DNA of 64,000 nt from Chalara sp. BL73 (GCA_918026815.1 CAKJVC010000006.1:124001-188000); one strand, 5' to 3'. Counted from the stretch's first letter, positions 1 through 11,877 are shown. The notes: a model not told the origin generated them from the sequence alone. Program-made: numbers and translations.

Positions 1-876
1 CAGCGGTATTTTCCTAAGACACTCAATCATCTCTGCATCCTCCAACTTCCCACAACCGGTCTGTTCTGCTACAGCTAAGGTGTGAAGTTCAGTAGCATCG
101 CTGGTCAAATTTAGCGCGGTGCTGGGTGGTCCAGACATGATCCAAGCCTGTTGGAATGGGACGCCTTTCTCCCCTCCATAAGCCATGATGTTCAGAGAAG
201 CAAAAGTTCCACCTGAGCTCAGCCCATAGACCGTGATCTTCTCTGGATCCCCTCCGAATGCTAAAATATTATCTTTAATCCATTGCAGGGCCAACCTTTG
301 ATCTCTTAGCCCAAGATTCAATGACTTGTTATCCTTCAATGTTTGAGATCGCGGAAATCCGAAAATGGTGAGACGGTAATTAATTGCCGCGTATATAATT
401 GGCCTGTGGGTAGATGCTGAAAGCTTGAGCAACTTTGTTGGGTCAAAATGCGGATCATATGCTGATCCTTTGACGACTCCACCTCCATGAATCCAGACGA
501 CAACTGGGAGTTTGCTCTCGGACGTGATGTCAACATTTGCTGGTCGGGCAATTCGGAGATTCAGGCAATCTTCACTGATTTCGGGCTCGATATCGAAGAA
601 AGGAGGCATTGCCCACTGGACTTGGGGGCATGCTGGACCTCGGGCAGATGCGTCTACCTCTGTGCCAGATACCGGCGTGAACGACTCTGGTGGAGAGAAT
701 CTTCTTGCCCCTGATGTATCATGGGCATATTTGATATTCCCGAAATGCTCGATTGAGTCCAATACCCCTCCTCTATATGTTACTCCGGTCTTGGGAATGG
801 TGACAAGGTGTGTGGCATCAACGATAATACTGAAAAGAATACCTATTAAGCAAATGAACGATCTATCCATGGCCAT
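1..876 (-). CDS. Type-B carboxylesterase (alpha/beta hydrolase), C-terminal part outside the window
   Basis: This is a secreted serine esterase of the carboxylesterase type-B family, which hydrolyses carboxylic esters. The first 292 codons are visible as one open frame without introns; the rest lies beyond the left edge. The start ATG at 876 opens a hydrophobic leader (residues about 5-22) that reads as a signal peptide. An EDCLNLRI-type segment precedes the oxyanion-hole motif HGGG near residue 126. The nucleophile elbow is GLSSGG near residue 220, following a GDPEKITVYG stretch typical of the family; the usual GESAG is altered, but the GxSxG serine is kept. The family is normally 500-600 residues, so the acid and histidine of the triad lie outside. 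The substrate cannot be told from sequence. Confidence 0.88.
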   Translation of the reverse strand, partial: MAMDRSFICLIGILFSIIVDATHLVTIPKTGVTYRGGVLDSIEHFGNIKYAHDTSGARRFSPPESFTPVSGTEVDASARGPACPQVQWAMPPFFDIEPEISEDCLNLRIARPANVDITSESKLPVVVWIHGGGVVKGSAYDPHFDPTKLLKLSASTHRPIIYAAINYRLTIFGFPRSQTLKDNKSLNLGLRDQRLALQWIKDNILAFGGDPEKITVYGLSSGGTFASLNIMAYGGEKGVPFQQAWIMSGPPSTALNLTSDATELHTLAVAEQTGCGKLEDAEMIECLRKIPL

Positions 877-2495
877 GATTAGCTGTTTGAGCAGTAGAGT
901 TTTTCCGTCTGATTGATATAAAATATCGAAGGAAGCTGGCCCAAAATGGGGAACTGGAGAGCGCCGACATATTATAGGCGCATTACAGAACGGATAATAT
1001 CCGTTACTTGCGGCTGATTAGAGTTTTCCGCACCGAGATGTTAGCCACGTTCCAACTGTTGTACACCATATATTTGAAAAGAAGGAAGGATTTGCTATGT
1101 ATCATCTCCGAACTGTGATGCCACAAATCATGTTCTTGTACTCATTATCTTTGTCAGAAAAGTTTTGTTGCGATCCGATTGCTGATCCATCCAGCTTGCT
1201 ATTTCAGTGCCGAGATGCACGGTTGGACCCGAGACACGACACTCACCAGGCACTCTTCTACTTATAAGAAATATAACAAGAGGCAGATGCAAAGGCAAAA
1301 GAAATTGGTTAAGGTATAATTTGTTAAATCGTACCTTAACTCAACAGCAGCCGATGACGTAAAGGGTTCCCGGCAGAAATGATCCCGGTCGTGTCGGCAA
1401 AAGGCGAGAGGACAGCTCTCTCCAATGACCAACTGACTAGAACTTATGGAAGGACTCGTAGATATCAATACAACGAAACATATGCCCTCTGAAGTTGTAT
1501 GTCTTCAAAAACAAAACCATGTTTCGCAAGAGATCTACTACAAACTTCGCGAACCTAATAACTCCCCCATAAACAAATGTCGATCTTAGCATTTGCTAAT
1601 CTTGCTCTGCTATTTGATCTTATAGAAAATCGCAAATGCCTCAAGCTGATTTTGACCCACGCGTGCCCGGCTCAGCATTGATGAATAGAAACTCAAGTCG
1701 ACAGACAGGGAGAGCTGGCGAACTCGGGCCACGAAAGTCAGTTAAGGTTAGAACGCCTCAGGCTGAGGGTTCCAGTCTCAGCAAGCATCTGGCCATATGA
1801 CCAAAACATCAGAAGAATCGGCATCGTGAGGTACTGTAATATCATGAAATCGGAGTGACTTGTCGTGTGAAATAATATAATTGTCAAGATAGAGTATTAA
1901 TAGCACATTGTACATTGTGGGCAACCAAATCCACGCTAGACCCAATAAAATCGCCAAGATGCACTAAACCTTAAACGCGGTCGGATGTCAAGTTTCTCCT
2001 CCATCTCTCCCTTCTCCTTTTACTTTGTACATATCATCTATCACATCTCTCTCCAAATGCTCGGGTCCATTCGCATGTTTCATGCAACCCAATGCTTGCT
2101 GAGTTGTAGGTGACATGTAATCTCATTGCCGTTGACGTCTTAAATATAAACAATGAACCTGTCTCTGCCTAACAGGAGGATCTGTCTGAACACTTAAAAA
2201 CATGGCTGAAATGCACTGGTTGTGACTGGCCGGCTGCTACTCAGGAACCATGAAGGCCATCTCCTCCTTCGGCATGGCTTCAGGGGCAGACCAGCCACGC
2301 ATGGCTGACTGGAGAGAAGCAATCTGGCGGACACGGGAAGCAAACGCCAAAAACTTAATTTCCACCTAGCTGATGAGCACGGCATCTGGAATTGATACCC
2401 CCCTCTTTCACTCTACACGTTCTCTATTTCTCTTCTTGAAGTTTTGCCGTGTTTTTCGTGTCTAACTATTCATATAATTCTAAAACTCCTCCAAC
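877..2495. other. Intergenic region, no gene recognised
   Basis: These 1.6 kb lie between the divergent esterase and membrane-protein genes. Only short frames without codon bias or family motifs are seen. A pyrimidine-rich stretch around 2395-2445, just before the downstream start, looks like a fungal core promoter or leader. Confidence 0.5.
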
Positions 2496-3707
2496 ATGTA
2501 TTACACGCGGTTATCGAAAGGCAATTCGCTATTTCTTGTGCTTATTTCTACTTCATTCTGTCTACAAACAACTCTTGCTTTCACCCAGTGCTACTACCCA
2601 GATGGTTCGATTCCAACAGACTACCTCTACGAGCCTTGCACAGGCGCCGAGTTCTCGACTTGCTGTATACCATCTGAAGGCGATATATGCCAAGAGAATG
2701 GACTATGTTGGTATCCGCTAATGAATGCTACTTTTCGAGGCACCTGCACAGATCGAACTTGGAACGACCCAGCTTGCTCTGCTGATGTTTGCGTCGCCGG
2801 TATGCAGGTCCCGTTGAATAACGAGAATGGCTGGTACTGATGGTTTACAGGGTATGAGGAAACATGGACTTGGGTAGCAGAATGTAACGAGAATGGTGCA
2901 GACTCGTATGTATGTGGCGGGACTGCCGATGGAGAACATCAGACAGCCAATTGCACCGGAAATAGTGTGCCGAAGACCATTTCCTATCGAACAACCACAA
3001 CCTCATCTTCTGCCACTCGATACGTGTCGCCATCACCTATTGATACGTCTCTGTATTCCCTATTTACTGAGACATACACCAATACCCTGACCGCGACGGT
3101 CCAGACCACTACAAAGACTACAACATGGGAAAGCACTAAAACGAGCACCCTCTTCCAAGCATCAGCTATTGCAAGTTCTACCGATGCATTTGGTTCTATT
3201 GTCTTTAGCTCTCCGACCAGCACAAGCAGTGCAGTGCCTAAAAATAATAAAGTTACGCTTTCAACAGGAGTATTGATAGGGGTCATCGCAGGGCCTCTTT
3301 TGGTGGTGGTTGCAATATGTGCAGGAATATTCTTTTGCCTTCGCAAACGTTCCCAAAGGAAAATGAAGTCAGGAGTCAAGATTCCTGACTATCCGCCACC
3401 AAACGGCCCAGTCGGTGCTGATCAAGTTCATCCTTATGAAGTCGACGTTAATGAAGTAACTCACCCGCCACCGCCAGCCTCGCATCCAAAGCAGTATTAT
3501 GCCTATGTGCCACCTGTGCAAGAGGTGGCGTCACCGGATATGACCAGGGATGAGAAGGCACCAGGCTGGGCAGTTGAGATGGGAGCATATGAGTACCGTG
3601 GGCCAGTCAGCCCAATTAGCCCGGCCACAAGGAGTCCAGCACCAGCATATGTGCAACTTCACCATGCGGTGGAATTAGATAGTACGCCGAGCATGAGAGG
3701 AAGATGA
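2496..3707 (+). CDS. Cysteine-rich single-pass membrane protein
   Basis: Exons are 2496-2799 and 2851-3707. The 51-bp intron has a GTATGC donor, a TACTGAT branch-like site and an ACAG acceptor; the product has 386 residues. The order is: a signal peptide (about 1-29), a cysteine-rich ectodomain with a CYYPDG start, a CC pair and a GLC motif, a Ser/Thr-rich stalk, one transmembrane helix near residues 237-262, a basic KRSQRK stop-transfer signal, and a Pro/Tyr-rich cytoplasmic tail. This architecture recurs in ascomycete membrane proteins loosely likened to Mid2/SKG6-type wall sensors. A sensor or adaptor role at the plasma membrane is an inference; no enzyme domain is visible. Without splicing the frame stops at about 2840, before the stalk. 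Confidence 0.83.
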
Positions 3708-4319
3708 TATTTGACGCAACGATCCTCTACTGCATAAAAGAGGATGGAATATCTAGGACAACCGGGAAGTATAAATAAGCCAAGAATCGCAATGAGAAGA
3801 TATCTTGCTCACTAGAAGATGAATAATATTGGCTAAGGCAGGTGCCAAGATGTGCCGGAAAAACTCAATGCCCATGACCGGCAACAATGGGATAGCAACA
3901 CTGCGGGGTTGTGCTTGCTACCCCGCCATGCCCTGGAGCTCAAATCCCTACTTGTACATACGAGGTACATCTTCATCTATTGGTTCCTGGAAACTTGTTC
4001 ATATTGGTGTTGTCGGAGCCTCTTGCTCCGTGATATTCGGCTTAACCCCCTGTAATGCTCCATAGTAAAATCCCATGTATAGCCCGTCAACAATCTATAA
4101 CTACGAATATCATTGGATGATCATGGGTATATACCCAAAAAGAGGTCTCCCGAGATCTATTCTCCCTGGTTCTTGCATATGCAAGGCCGTTGGTGATGAT
4201 GCCATAAACATAGCTTATAGCTTGGAGCTTGGAAGAAAAAAAAGTTGTTATAATAGTTTCTCCCGCAAATTGCAAGACGATAACAGGTTCAACTGTGCGA
4301 TTCCATACAGTTCTGCATC
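3708..4319. other. Intergenic region, no gene recognised
   Basis: These 0.6 kb separate the membrane protein and the GH1 gene, which lie on the same strand. They presumably hold the terminator of the first and the promoter of the second. I see no distinct element. Confidence 0.45.
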
Positions 4320-6472
4320 ATGCCTTTCCCTAACCGGTCGCATCTTTTTGCGTTTGCGATTCTATTGCATCAGGTATTCGCTGCAGACAACAGTTCCGCC
4401 CCATCTCCTACCTCTCTTTCCTTTGCTTTACCTTCTGGTTATTCTACCAAGGTGTACAATGTTTCTGCTGCGACGACAACATTGACATACAGTTACTCGG
4501 ACGAGGAGCTGGCACTCCTATGGGATCAGATTGGGCCTATCAAAGTAGGCCCCATTACTACCACGGTCGAGCCTACACCAGAACCAACCGCATATCCCAG
4601 ACCCGGAACTTTCCACCCTCAAGTATGCCTCAAACCGATGTATTTATAACAAGTTGACAAAAACGCAGGTCCCAACCTATGACACCTCTCTCAATGGCGT
4701 CAGGCTACCAGACGATTTCATATGGGGCTTGGCTCACAGCGCATACCAAGTAGAAGGAGCAGCCAAAGACGAGGGAAAAGGTCCTTCAATCTGGGATCTA
4801 ATTTCACATCGACAGGTGAATGCTGTGAGAGATAACTCGACCGGCGACGTTGTTGCAAGCTTCTACTATCTCTACAAGCAAGATTTTGCACGGCTGAAGA
4901 ACCTGGGGGTCCCATATTTCTCTCCCTCATTTTCCTGGTATGCATAACATAGTTGTACTCGTTGAAGACTTTAGTTGATCATCTCAGGCCACGATTCTTT
5001 CCTTTTGGAAACGGGCCTCTGAATGAGGAGGGCGTAGCGCACTACGATGATTTGATCGCGTCCATGGTAGCCAATGGGATCAAACCGGCGATATCACTCT
5101 TCCACTGGGGTGGGATAAATATTCCTCAGGTCAAAAGTGGATGGACTGACGCTCAATAGACACACCACTCGCACTCTTCAATTCCTACGGAGCTTGGACC
5201 GATCCGAAAATCGTGGATGATTTCTTCAACTATGCGAAATTTGTCATTACTCGTTATGACGAATATGTACCGATCTGGTTCACGTTCAACGAGCGTGAGT
5301 CTACCATCGGTCAGAACTGAAACAGGTACTAATATTCGGTAGCCCAATACTGCAATTGGCAGTACAAATACTACCCAGCAGGCCACAAGAAAGGACTTTA
5401 CCCAGCCTACCACAACATTACTGGCGGCCTTCCCGCCCGTATCGCATGCAGCTACTACACCATACTTGCACACGCTAAGGTTGCAAAATGGTATCATGAG
5501 GAGTTCAAAGGCAAAGGACGAATAACATTCAAAAACTCTGGAAACTATTTCGAAGCCAGAAACGCCTCATCCGAGGCAGATATCGAGTCAGTGAAGCGAA
5601 ATTACGCATTTGTGCTTGGTTGGTTTGGCGGTCCTGTAAGCCATCTCTCCTGCTGCCGAAGTATCTCTTCACCAATTGCGGATCTGATCATATATACAGT
5701 GGACAGATGGCGACTATGATCCGATTGTTCGTGAAACTCTCGGGCCACTCCTCGCAAACTACAGCTTCTCACCCGAGCAAAAGGCTCTCATTAAAGGCTC
5801 ATGCGACTTCTTCGCTATCGACGGGTATACCGGGTACTTCTCGAATGCAATCAACAACGCCACCTCCTGCTACACCAACAGCTCACACCCCTCATTCCCG
5901 GAATGCGCAAGCTCATCCAGCAACGCGCCTGACAGGTTCCCCGTCGGACCGTCCGGAGACAACGATGTAAGCTGGTTGTACAACACGCCAGTGGGTATCC
6001 GTCGCTTCTTGAACGTGATCACCAAGGAGCTTTACCCAACTATTGTAGATATTGTCGTGACGGAGTTCGGATTCGCCGAGCCGTTTGAAGGGCTGGGGAC
6101 CAGTTTGGGGAATATCCTCTGGGATCTGAGGCGTGCAGACTACTACCAAGGTTTCCTGGATAACATTTTGGCTGCCATTCATCACGATGGTAAGGGGCTT
6201 CTCGCTGTTCCCCCTTCAACTTACAAGAAGCTAATGTTTAAGTAGGAGTCAATGTCACAGGCGCCTTTGGCTGGTCCGTCTACGACAACTTCGAATGGTT
6301 TGAGGGGAACCACGTCAAGTTCGGTGTGCAATACCTAAATCAGACAAGCTTGGAACGCGTGCCGAAAGCAAGTTTCTTCCAGCTCTTGGACTGGTTCAAA
6401 TTGAGAGGTGGTGTCTCACTAGGCAATGGGACGGCAGGCGGGAACGCGACCGCGATCCCTGGTGCGAGTTAA
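4320..6472 (+). CDS. Secreted glycoside hydrolase family 1 beta-glucosidase
   Basis: The enzyme is a retaining beta-glycosidase releasing terminal beta-linked sugars. Seven exons join in frame: 4320-4622, 4669-4937, 4988-5109, 5160-5294, 5343-5635, 5700-6189 and 6246-6472, giving 612 residues. Introns are 46-64 bp with GT/AG ends. A signal peptide (residues 1-21) and a Ser/Thr/Pro-rich leader of about 90 residues precede the catalytic domain, which starts at LPDDFIWGLAHSAYQVEGA. The acid/base glutamate is E276 in the NEP motif; the nucleophile is E496 in a TEFGF motif, where many family members have TENG. HWD of the third strand is assembled across the intron at 5110-5159. Many NxS/T sites and a Gly/Asn-rich C-terminus fit secretion. 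A role in cellobiose or plant-glucoside breakdown is inferred. Confidence 0.93.
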
Positions 6473-7340
6473 TCTGAGCTCTAACAAGAGGTGAAAAAGC
6501 ATCCAAATAATGTCATATAGACTCAACATAATGATAAATTATTTCCTTTCAGGCCTGCAAACAGAATGGGAGAGGTCAAATGCCCAACGTGGGTAGTCCC
6601 TAGATCGATTTCGCTGGCTTCTTTGGTAGAACTATCCTGCTTGCCCTATCCACCTACCAATCATTCCTACCTTCCTTTTCTCACACGTTTTGTTGCACAT
6701 CGCAAATCCCACGATATAAATACTCTCTTCTCCTCCATCAAGCTCCGCCAAGAGATCGCCTACGCCCACGTGACCATGAAGAGGTGGTGGCTGAGCGGCT
6801 ACAGGATGGGGATATAAATATCGCAGGATCTGCGACTTGCAACAGACTGTTGGCTTTTATTCGAAAGAAGCGGATGCACCATGAATAAATATGGGCTATA
6901 GAGCGAAGGAGATCAGAGAAAAATGGTTGAAGTTGTAGTGGGAGAGATAGAGGTGGAGGGCAAAATAGATCCGCTGTACCCCCTTTCTTAAGCGAGGGTT
7001 GTCTTTATAAATAGTTGTATCTCGATAGATGCTCGCCGTCCTATTATTAATTGATGTTTTGTTTCCCTAATTTGCTCGTTTACTTTGGTGCTTTCTACCT
7101 GCTGGGTTCTTCCCCATTCCCGCCATGAGCACATTCTTTACATCGCCAGCCCAAAACCCATGTTGGACGGGCCTCAACATGGGAGCGTATGCGGCTTGCT
7201 TCCGAAAAAATATTTAAGTTAAATTAAAAGCCACAAAGAGACCCTTTTGTATCTACAACTAGCTCCCAAATATATACATATTGAATGAAAGAAAAAGACT
7301 TGAAAAAAAACTCTTGAAAACTCTGACACAACCGTTGCTT
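6473..7340. other. Intergenic region between convergent genes
   Basis: These 0.9 kb hold the 3' ends of two convergent genes. A TATAAATA string with a CT-rich run follows at about 6715-6740, but no coding frame with family features follows it. Confidence 0.4.
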
Positions 7341-8095
7341 TCAGTTGCACCTCCCGAAAGCGGGATTACATCCCGCTCCGCAGTGATCAGAAGTAGTACC
7401 GCACCACCCGTACTGGCTACAGCAGAGGCCAGACGGGCACACATACCCGCCGGACCCAGCGCAGGTGCCATCGGGGCTCGTGGTCCCACCGCCTGGCGTC
7501 GTAGGCGGCGTCACGGGCCCGCTGCCCTCGATGCTCCAGGTCACGCTCCGGATGATGCTGCCGTCGTTGGCGGGCTGGCCGAAGGCGACCCACAGGTCGC
7601 TCGTCATGTCGATGCTATGGGTGTCGCTGACGTTGGTGTCGGCGATGGCGGCCTTGCGCGTCACGCCGTTGACCGTCATGGTGATGATCTTGGCGCAGAG
7701 GGTGTTGTGCTGCGCGAAGCCGTAGGACTGCATTATGCTGTAGGGCATGGCGACGAGGGGCATGCTGGCGGGGACGGCGGTGGGGAAGTAGGTTGAGATG
7801 CCGCAGGAGCCGTATTGGTTGAAGAGCTGGCGCGCGGCGGCTGGGTCGCCGAACTGGTAGTTGGTTAGGGTGGTAGATAGTAGGGGAACGTGGGAGAAGC
7901 GAGAGGGCTTTTGGTGGGTTGGGGGACTTTCGGACTTACCATATAGATCGAGCCGGCGTTGGTGCCGCTGAGGATCACAGCGCGGGTAGATGGGGTGACA
8001 GCTGCTGCGAATGTGGTAGCGTTGGTGGGGGCCGTTGGCAACGCGGAAATAGGGAGGATGATGGAAAGGAGCGTGATGAGGGCTGTAGGATGCAT
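7341..8095 (-). CDS. Secreted barwin/expansin-like protein with hevein-type chitin-binding domain (CBM18)
   Basis: Exons are 8095-7940 and 7853-7341, with an 86-bp intron (GTAAGT donor, CTAACCAAC branch region, CCAG acceptor); the product has 222 residues. A signal peptide ends near residue 18. The middle part resembles a double-psi beta-barrel (barwin/expansin/RlpA type): QYGSCGI, a central PYSIMQSYG run, a C..I.V...G core, and an ADTN...HSIDMT segment matching the conserved aspartate region. A Thr/Gly/Pro linker of about 20 residues leads to a C-terminal hevein domain with its CC pair and eight cysteines ([11 protein letters not shown]). Such proteins act outside the cell and bind chitin. 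A role in wall remodelling or shielding chitin from plant enzymes is inference. Confidence 0.85.
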
Positions 8096-8921
8096 GGTGA
8101 ATGAGATTGTAAACGGTAAGGACTGTGATAGAAGCGCTTATGAGTTAGAGTGCTTTGAGGGGGGTTACTATGCTGATCGTTGACTCTTTATATTCATTAA
8201 AAACAAGTATGTAAACGGCAGCGCATCTGCTCAGATGGCGGTCAGCTTTACAACGTTGCAACTTACAAGCCAATTTGAAACAATGCGCTTCTAGGCATAA
8301 CATTGCCGCAAAGTTACGCAGGCAGCATGTTGTAGGCTCTATCACATGTATTGTTGAAACTCAGAAGAGACGCCGGGGCTTTAGCAACAGGCATGACAAA
8401 CACGAACAGAGAACCAGAATGCGACTCGCCATACCTCTCTGATGACATTTGAGCATATATTTCAGCAGGTAATCTCGATTATGCTGGACCGCGCCGCATT
8501 CAGATCCCTTGCTCGGCAGATTCAGGGGGTTCGGTGCGGCCGGCCTGCTACCACCTTCCCCGGGATGATCAACCGATCATACTACGTGCTGTAAATCTCA
8601 AGCTCTGCACCCTTGACAGGTAATTTTAAAATAACAGCGTAGTTAACGTGAAGAGCGCGAACGGTAACGTAGCTTGATAACATTTAGGGTTGGTGCAACA
8701 AGATGGCAAGCCCTCTACCATGAACCGGACTTGAAAACAAATAACTTTTGAATTGTGAGAATGCCTCATCACAGATATACATAGAAAGATCAAATCGAAA
8801 CACCACAAAACTTTTGTAACTTTTTACCCCACCTCTTTTGTCTGAGTCTTCAATAATCCCAGGTTGTCATCCCTCTACTGTACACATCTCACTTCTTCTC
8901 GACCGGCCTGGCATTGGGTCG
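8096..8921. other. Intergenic region, no gene recognised
   Basis: This is the upstream region of the CBM18 gene and the 3' side of the next small gene. No element stands out. Confidence 0.4.
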
Positions 8922-9173
8922 CTACGCAATTGCGTCCAGGGATGGTTTCCCAGTAGTGACATGATCCCAATTTCTAACCGGTGGCAGCGCAAGACCGGGG
9001 CCGAGGTGCAGTCTAGAGAAGTCTACCACCTTTTTGCTTTTCAAAGTCAGTGGCTTGGCGGAGCAGAAGTGAGGGAAGGGCGGAACATACGCTTCAGGTT
9101 CAGGCACAGGGGCACTGTACGTAAGTGTCAAGAGCGCGAAGATGAACACAGCAAGCGGGAATGGAGCGATCAT
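8922..9173 (-). CDS. Putative small secreted protein
   Basis: An 83-codon frame begins with a convincing signal peptide (residues 1-20, hydrophobic core ending TYSAP) and a short proline-rich mature part. A 78-bp segment, about 9014-9091, has a GTATGT donor, a CTGAC branch-like site and a CTAG acceptor. Because 78 is a multiple of three, the frame stays open whether or not it is removed; splicing would leave 57 residues. No family is recognised and there is one cysteine in the unspliced form. It could be an effector-like peptide or a chance frame; RNA evidence is needed to choose. Confidence 0.4.
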   Translation of the reverse strand: MIAPFPLAVFIFALLTLTYSAPVPEPEAYVPPFPHFCSAKPLTLKSKKVVDFSRLHLGPGLALPPVRNWDHVTTGKPSLDAIA

Positions 9174-9922
9174 GTTGGGCGGATAGAGGTGCTATGGATG
9201 GGGTTTGATCGCTTGATAGTTTAGTAGATATTGTAATGATTTTCGTCCAGGTTCGTTCGTCAAAGGCCGATGGGGCGGTTGAGTTATCTTATACATACCC
9301 AATAAGCACGGAATAACTCCAAAAAGGCTTCCCTGTGGTATCGACATCAGCCAGCTCCTCATGTGGGATCCTTGGCTTAGACGTGCCCAGGTATGCTCGT
9401 TTCAGGGTGAGATCCTACCGTTCTGAAATATCCAGAGAGCTGTTTGGTTCATTTGACAAGCCAGGATCTGAGGATCAGCAAAGCCTCGATGCGCTTAGAT
9501 AACCGTGATAAGCTCGACTGACGCCATATTGGGGCGATGAAAAAGCTTAGTCGGAGGGTATGATCACGTGAACGTGGCGGAGTATCTTCAGGTGTCGGCG
9601 ATTAATCATCTGTGCTTCCGATTATCACGATTCTTCGTTGGCTAACTTTCCTCTCTCCCTTCCGTATCCGGTTTAGTGGTTACTATTGGGATTATTACAA
9701 AGTGGGATATCAACTCTGGCAACAAGAAATCTTGCGCCAAGCCCGCTATCGTCCAAGCTCCTAAGTTAGCGAGGGTGAGGGGTGGAGAGCGAAAAAAAGT
9801 AGATCACGTGAATTACCTCGCATGAAATATTCGCTTTTGCATTCCCGCAAGACACAAAATGCATCCGCGACGAATGCATACCCTTTCCTCCGTTTACCAA
9901 TAGAAAATTTTCTTAAAACACA
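9174..9922. other. Intergenic region between divergent genes
   Basis: This is the shared upstream region of the small secreted protein (-) and dihydroorotase (+). I see no clear motif. Confidence 0.4.
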
Positions 9923-11706
9923 ATGCAACTGAAAAGCATCGAGCGGCTTGAGCTGCCGCCCACGGCAGACATGCATGTTCATTTGCGGCAGGCCGAGCTC
10001 ATGGAGCTGGTAGTTCCGACTGTGCGCAATGGTGGAGTGGATACGGTGTTTGTGTAAGTTCTTTCTATCTAGCGTGCCAAAACCAAGGATAAATAAAAGA
10101 GCTAACCAAGGAGAATAGCATGCCCAATCTCGTACGTGGGGTCTTTTACCTTGCGTATCCGAATTGCTTTGGTTACCCTTAGAAGCTAATAGATCCGAAA
10201 TCAACTTGCTCTTTCATCTAATATTAGATGCTAGCTAACAAATTTGAGCATAGGTTCCTCCCCTTACGTCTGTTGAGCAGGTATGTATACAGGCATGAGA
10301 AAACCGCGCCATAAAGGCATATAATATAAGATTGGGATGTATAACTAACTGTTACCAAGGTGCTTGCGTACCGCTCCCAACTGTGCGCCATAACCCAGGA
10401 CGTTACTTTCCTCATGTCGCTCTTCGTTAGTGTTCCCGCGTACCCATGGATTGGTCTTACTAGGTAGAGATCTGTCCATCTAACCTCCTCGCAGCTCCAT
10501 CCCTCCGTCACGCCGGAAGTGATCGCCCAGGCCGCCGCAGCCGGCATCACAGGCGTGAAAATGTACCCGCAAGGCAATTCCTCTTTCCCCTATCTCGCCG
10601 CAAACATAAAAATAACACGGCCTAGGAGTAACCACCAACTCCGAGTCTGGCGTCTCAAATCTCGAGGCATTCTACGCCACCTTCGCTGCGATGGAGCAGC
10701 ATGACTTAGGTAGACACACCATAACATACTTTCCAGTTCCTATCTTTCCCGTTTAAGCGGTCTTGGGAGTCATTCCCTCACCAGCAAATGCGGCGCTCTA
10801 TAGAAATGAACGAAAGCTAACCAAGTTCTGTGTTTGGAAAGTGCTGAACCTTCACGGAGAGACTCTGGAGTCGCTTGCACCAGCAAATACAACACTGGAA
10901 GAAGCGTTCCTTCCCACACTCAAAACGCTCCATGAGCGGTTCCCGCGGCTGCGTATCGTGGTGAGCGTCCTCTGAATCTCCTTTTCAGGCAGTTGCTGAC
11001 TCTAGATGTCTTAGCTAGAGCATTGTAGTACGGCAGCGGCTGTCGAAGCTGTGCGAGCTTGCGGCCCTACCGTTGGTGGTATGTCACCGTATTGTTTCAA
11101 TCAAATGAGCCTTTAGGGAGCGGTGCTGATGTGACCGAACTATAGCGACAATCACTGCGCACCATCTCTACCTCACCTCGGACGAAGCCTGCTGCGATCC
11201 CTTCGCCTTCTGCAAGCCGATCCCGAAGAAGCCCACCGATAGGGACGCACTAGTCAGGGCCGTTGTTAGCGGTGATACGAAGTTCTTCTTGTGAGAGACC
11301 ATTCCTAGCTCTACAGTAGCATAGGTGTGTTAACCGTTATCCCCCTAGTGGAAGCGACAGTGCGCCCCACCCCATCCAATCCAAAACGTCCGCCGCGCCG
11401 GGTAAGGCGCCGGCTGGAGTGTTCACACAGTCATTCGCAACGCAGCTTGTCCTGCTAGGCCTCGAGGAGGCAATTGGGCGCGGGGTGATTACGGAAGCGG
11501 ACGTGACGAAGGAGAAGCTGGAGAATTTCCTCAGCCGGTCCGGACGACGATTCTATAAATTGCCAGAGGTTTCGGAGAAGAAAATTGTGTTGGAGAAGAA
11601 GGGTGAGAAGATACCCGCGAGCATACGGAGTGAGGATGGGGCTATTGAGGTGGGAATCTCTAGGGCAGGGACAGAGGTGTTTAGTTTGAGGTGGGAGGAA
11701 GCGTAA
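9923..11706 (+). CDS. URA4: Dihydroorotase (pyrimidine biosynthesis)
   Basis: The enzyme cyclises carbamoyl-aspartate to dihydroorotate, third step of UMP synthesis, in the cytosol. Ten exons give 361 residues, close to the length of yeast URA4. Introns are 10054-10118, 10132-10253, 10281-10359, 10426-10494, 10574-10625, 10710-10841, 10961-11014, 11079-11145 and 11291-11348. Zinc and active-site residues are all present: H18xH20, the lysine in GVKMYP (K101) that is carboxylated in the family, H138 in NLHGE, H176 in EHCS and D246 in GSDSAPH. Exon 2 (10119-10131) is a 13-nt microexon carrying MPNL, and exon 3 is only 27 nt. The fifth intron appears to begin GC instead of GT. Intron density is far above that of the neighbours. 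Confidence 0.92.
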
Positions 11707-11877
11707 CGGTCAGTGCGACAGTAGTAATAACATGGTTATTACTGTAGTTACAATGTTCAGAGATAGTTTTGATCTGAGTTCAGAATCCCCCCCCCTCAGA
11801 CATGATGGTTCAGCTGCGAAATTCCTTTCAGTTATCAGGTTTCCTAGCAGGTTACCATTACAAAGTCGCCGAAGCTC

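Noticed and set aside
1700..1790. A GGTTCCAGTCTC string suggesting a tRNA
   Set aside because: No A box or cloverleaf could be drawn around it. No convincing tRNA was found anywhere in the window.
2831..2850. A 17-bp GT-AG segment as the intron of the Cys-rich membrane protein
   Set aside because: Too short to splice; the 51-bp GTATGC intron beginning at 2800 keeps frame and has a branch site.
9761..10204. 147-codon minus-strand frame over the dihydroorotase start
   Set aside because: It is antisense to exon 1 and intron 2 of a well-supported enzyme.
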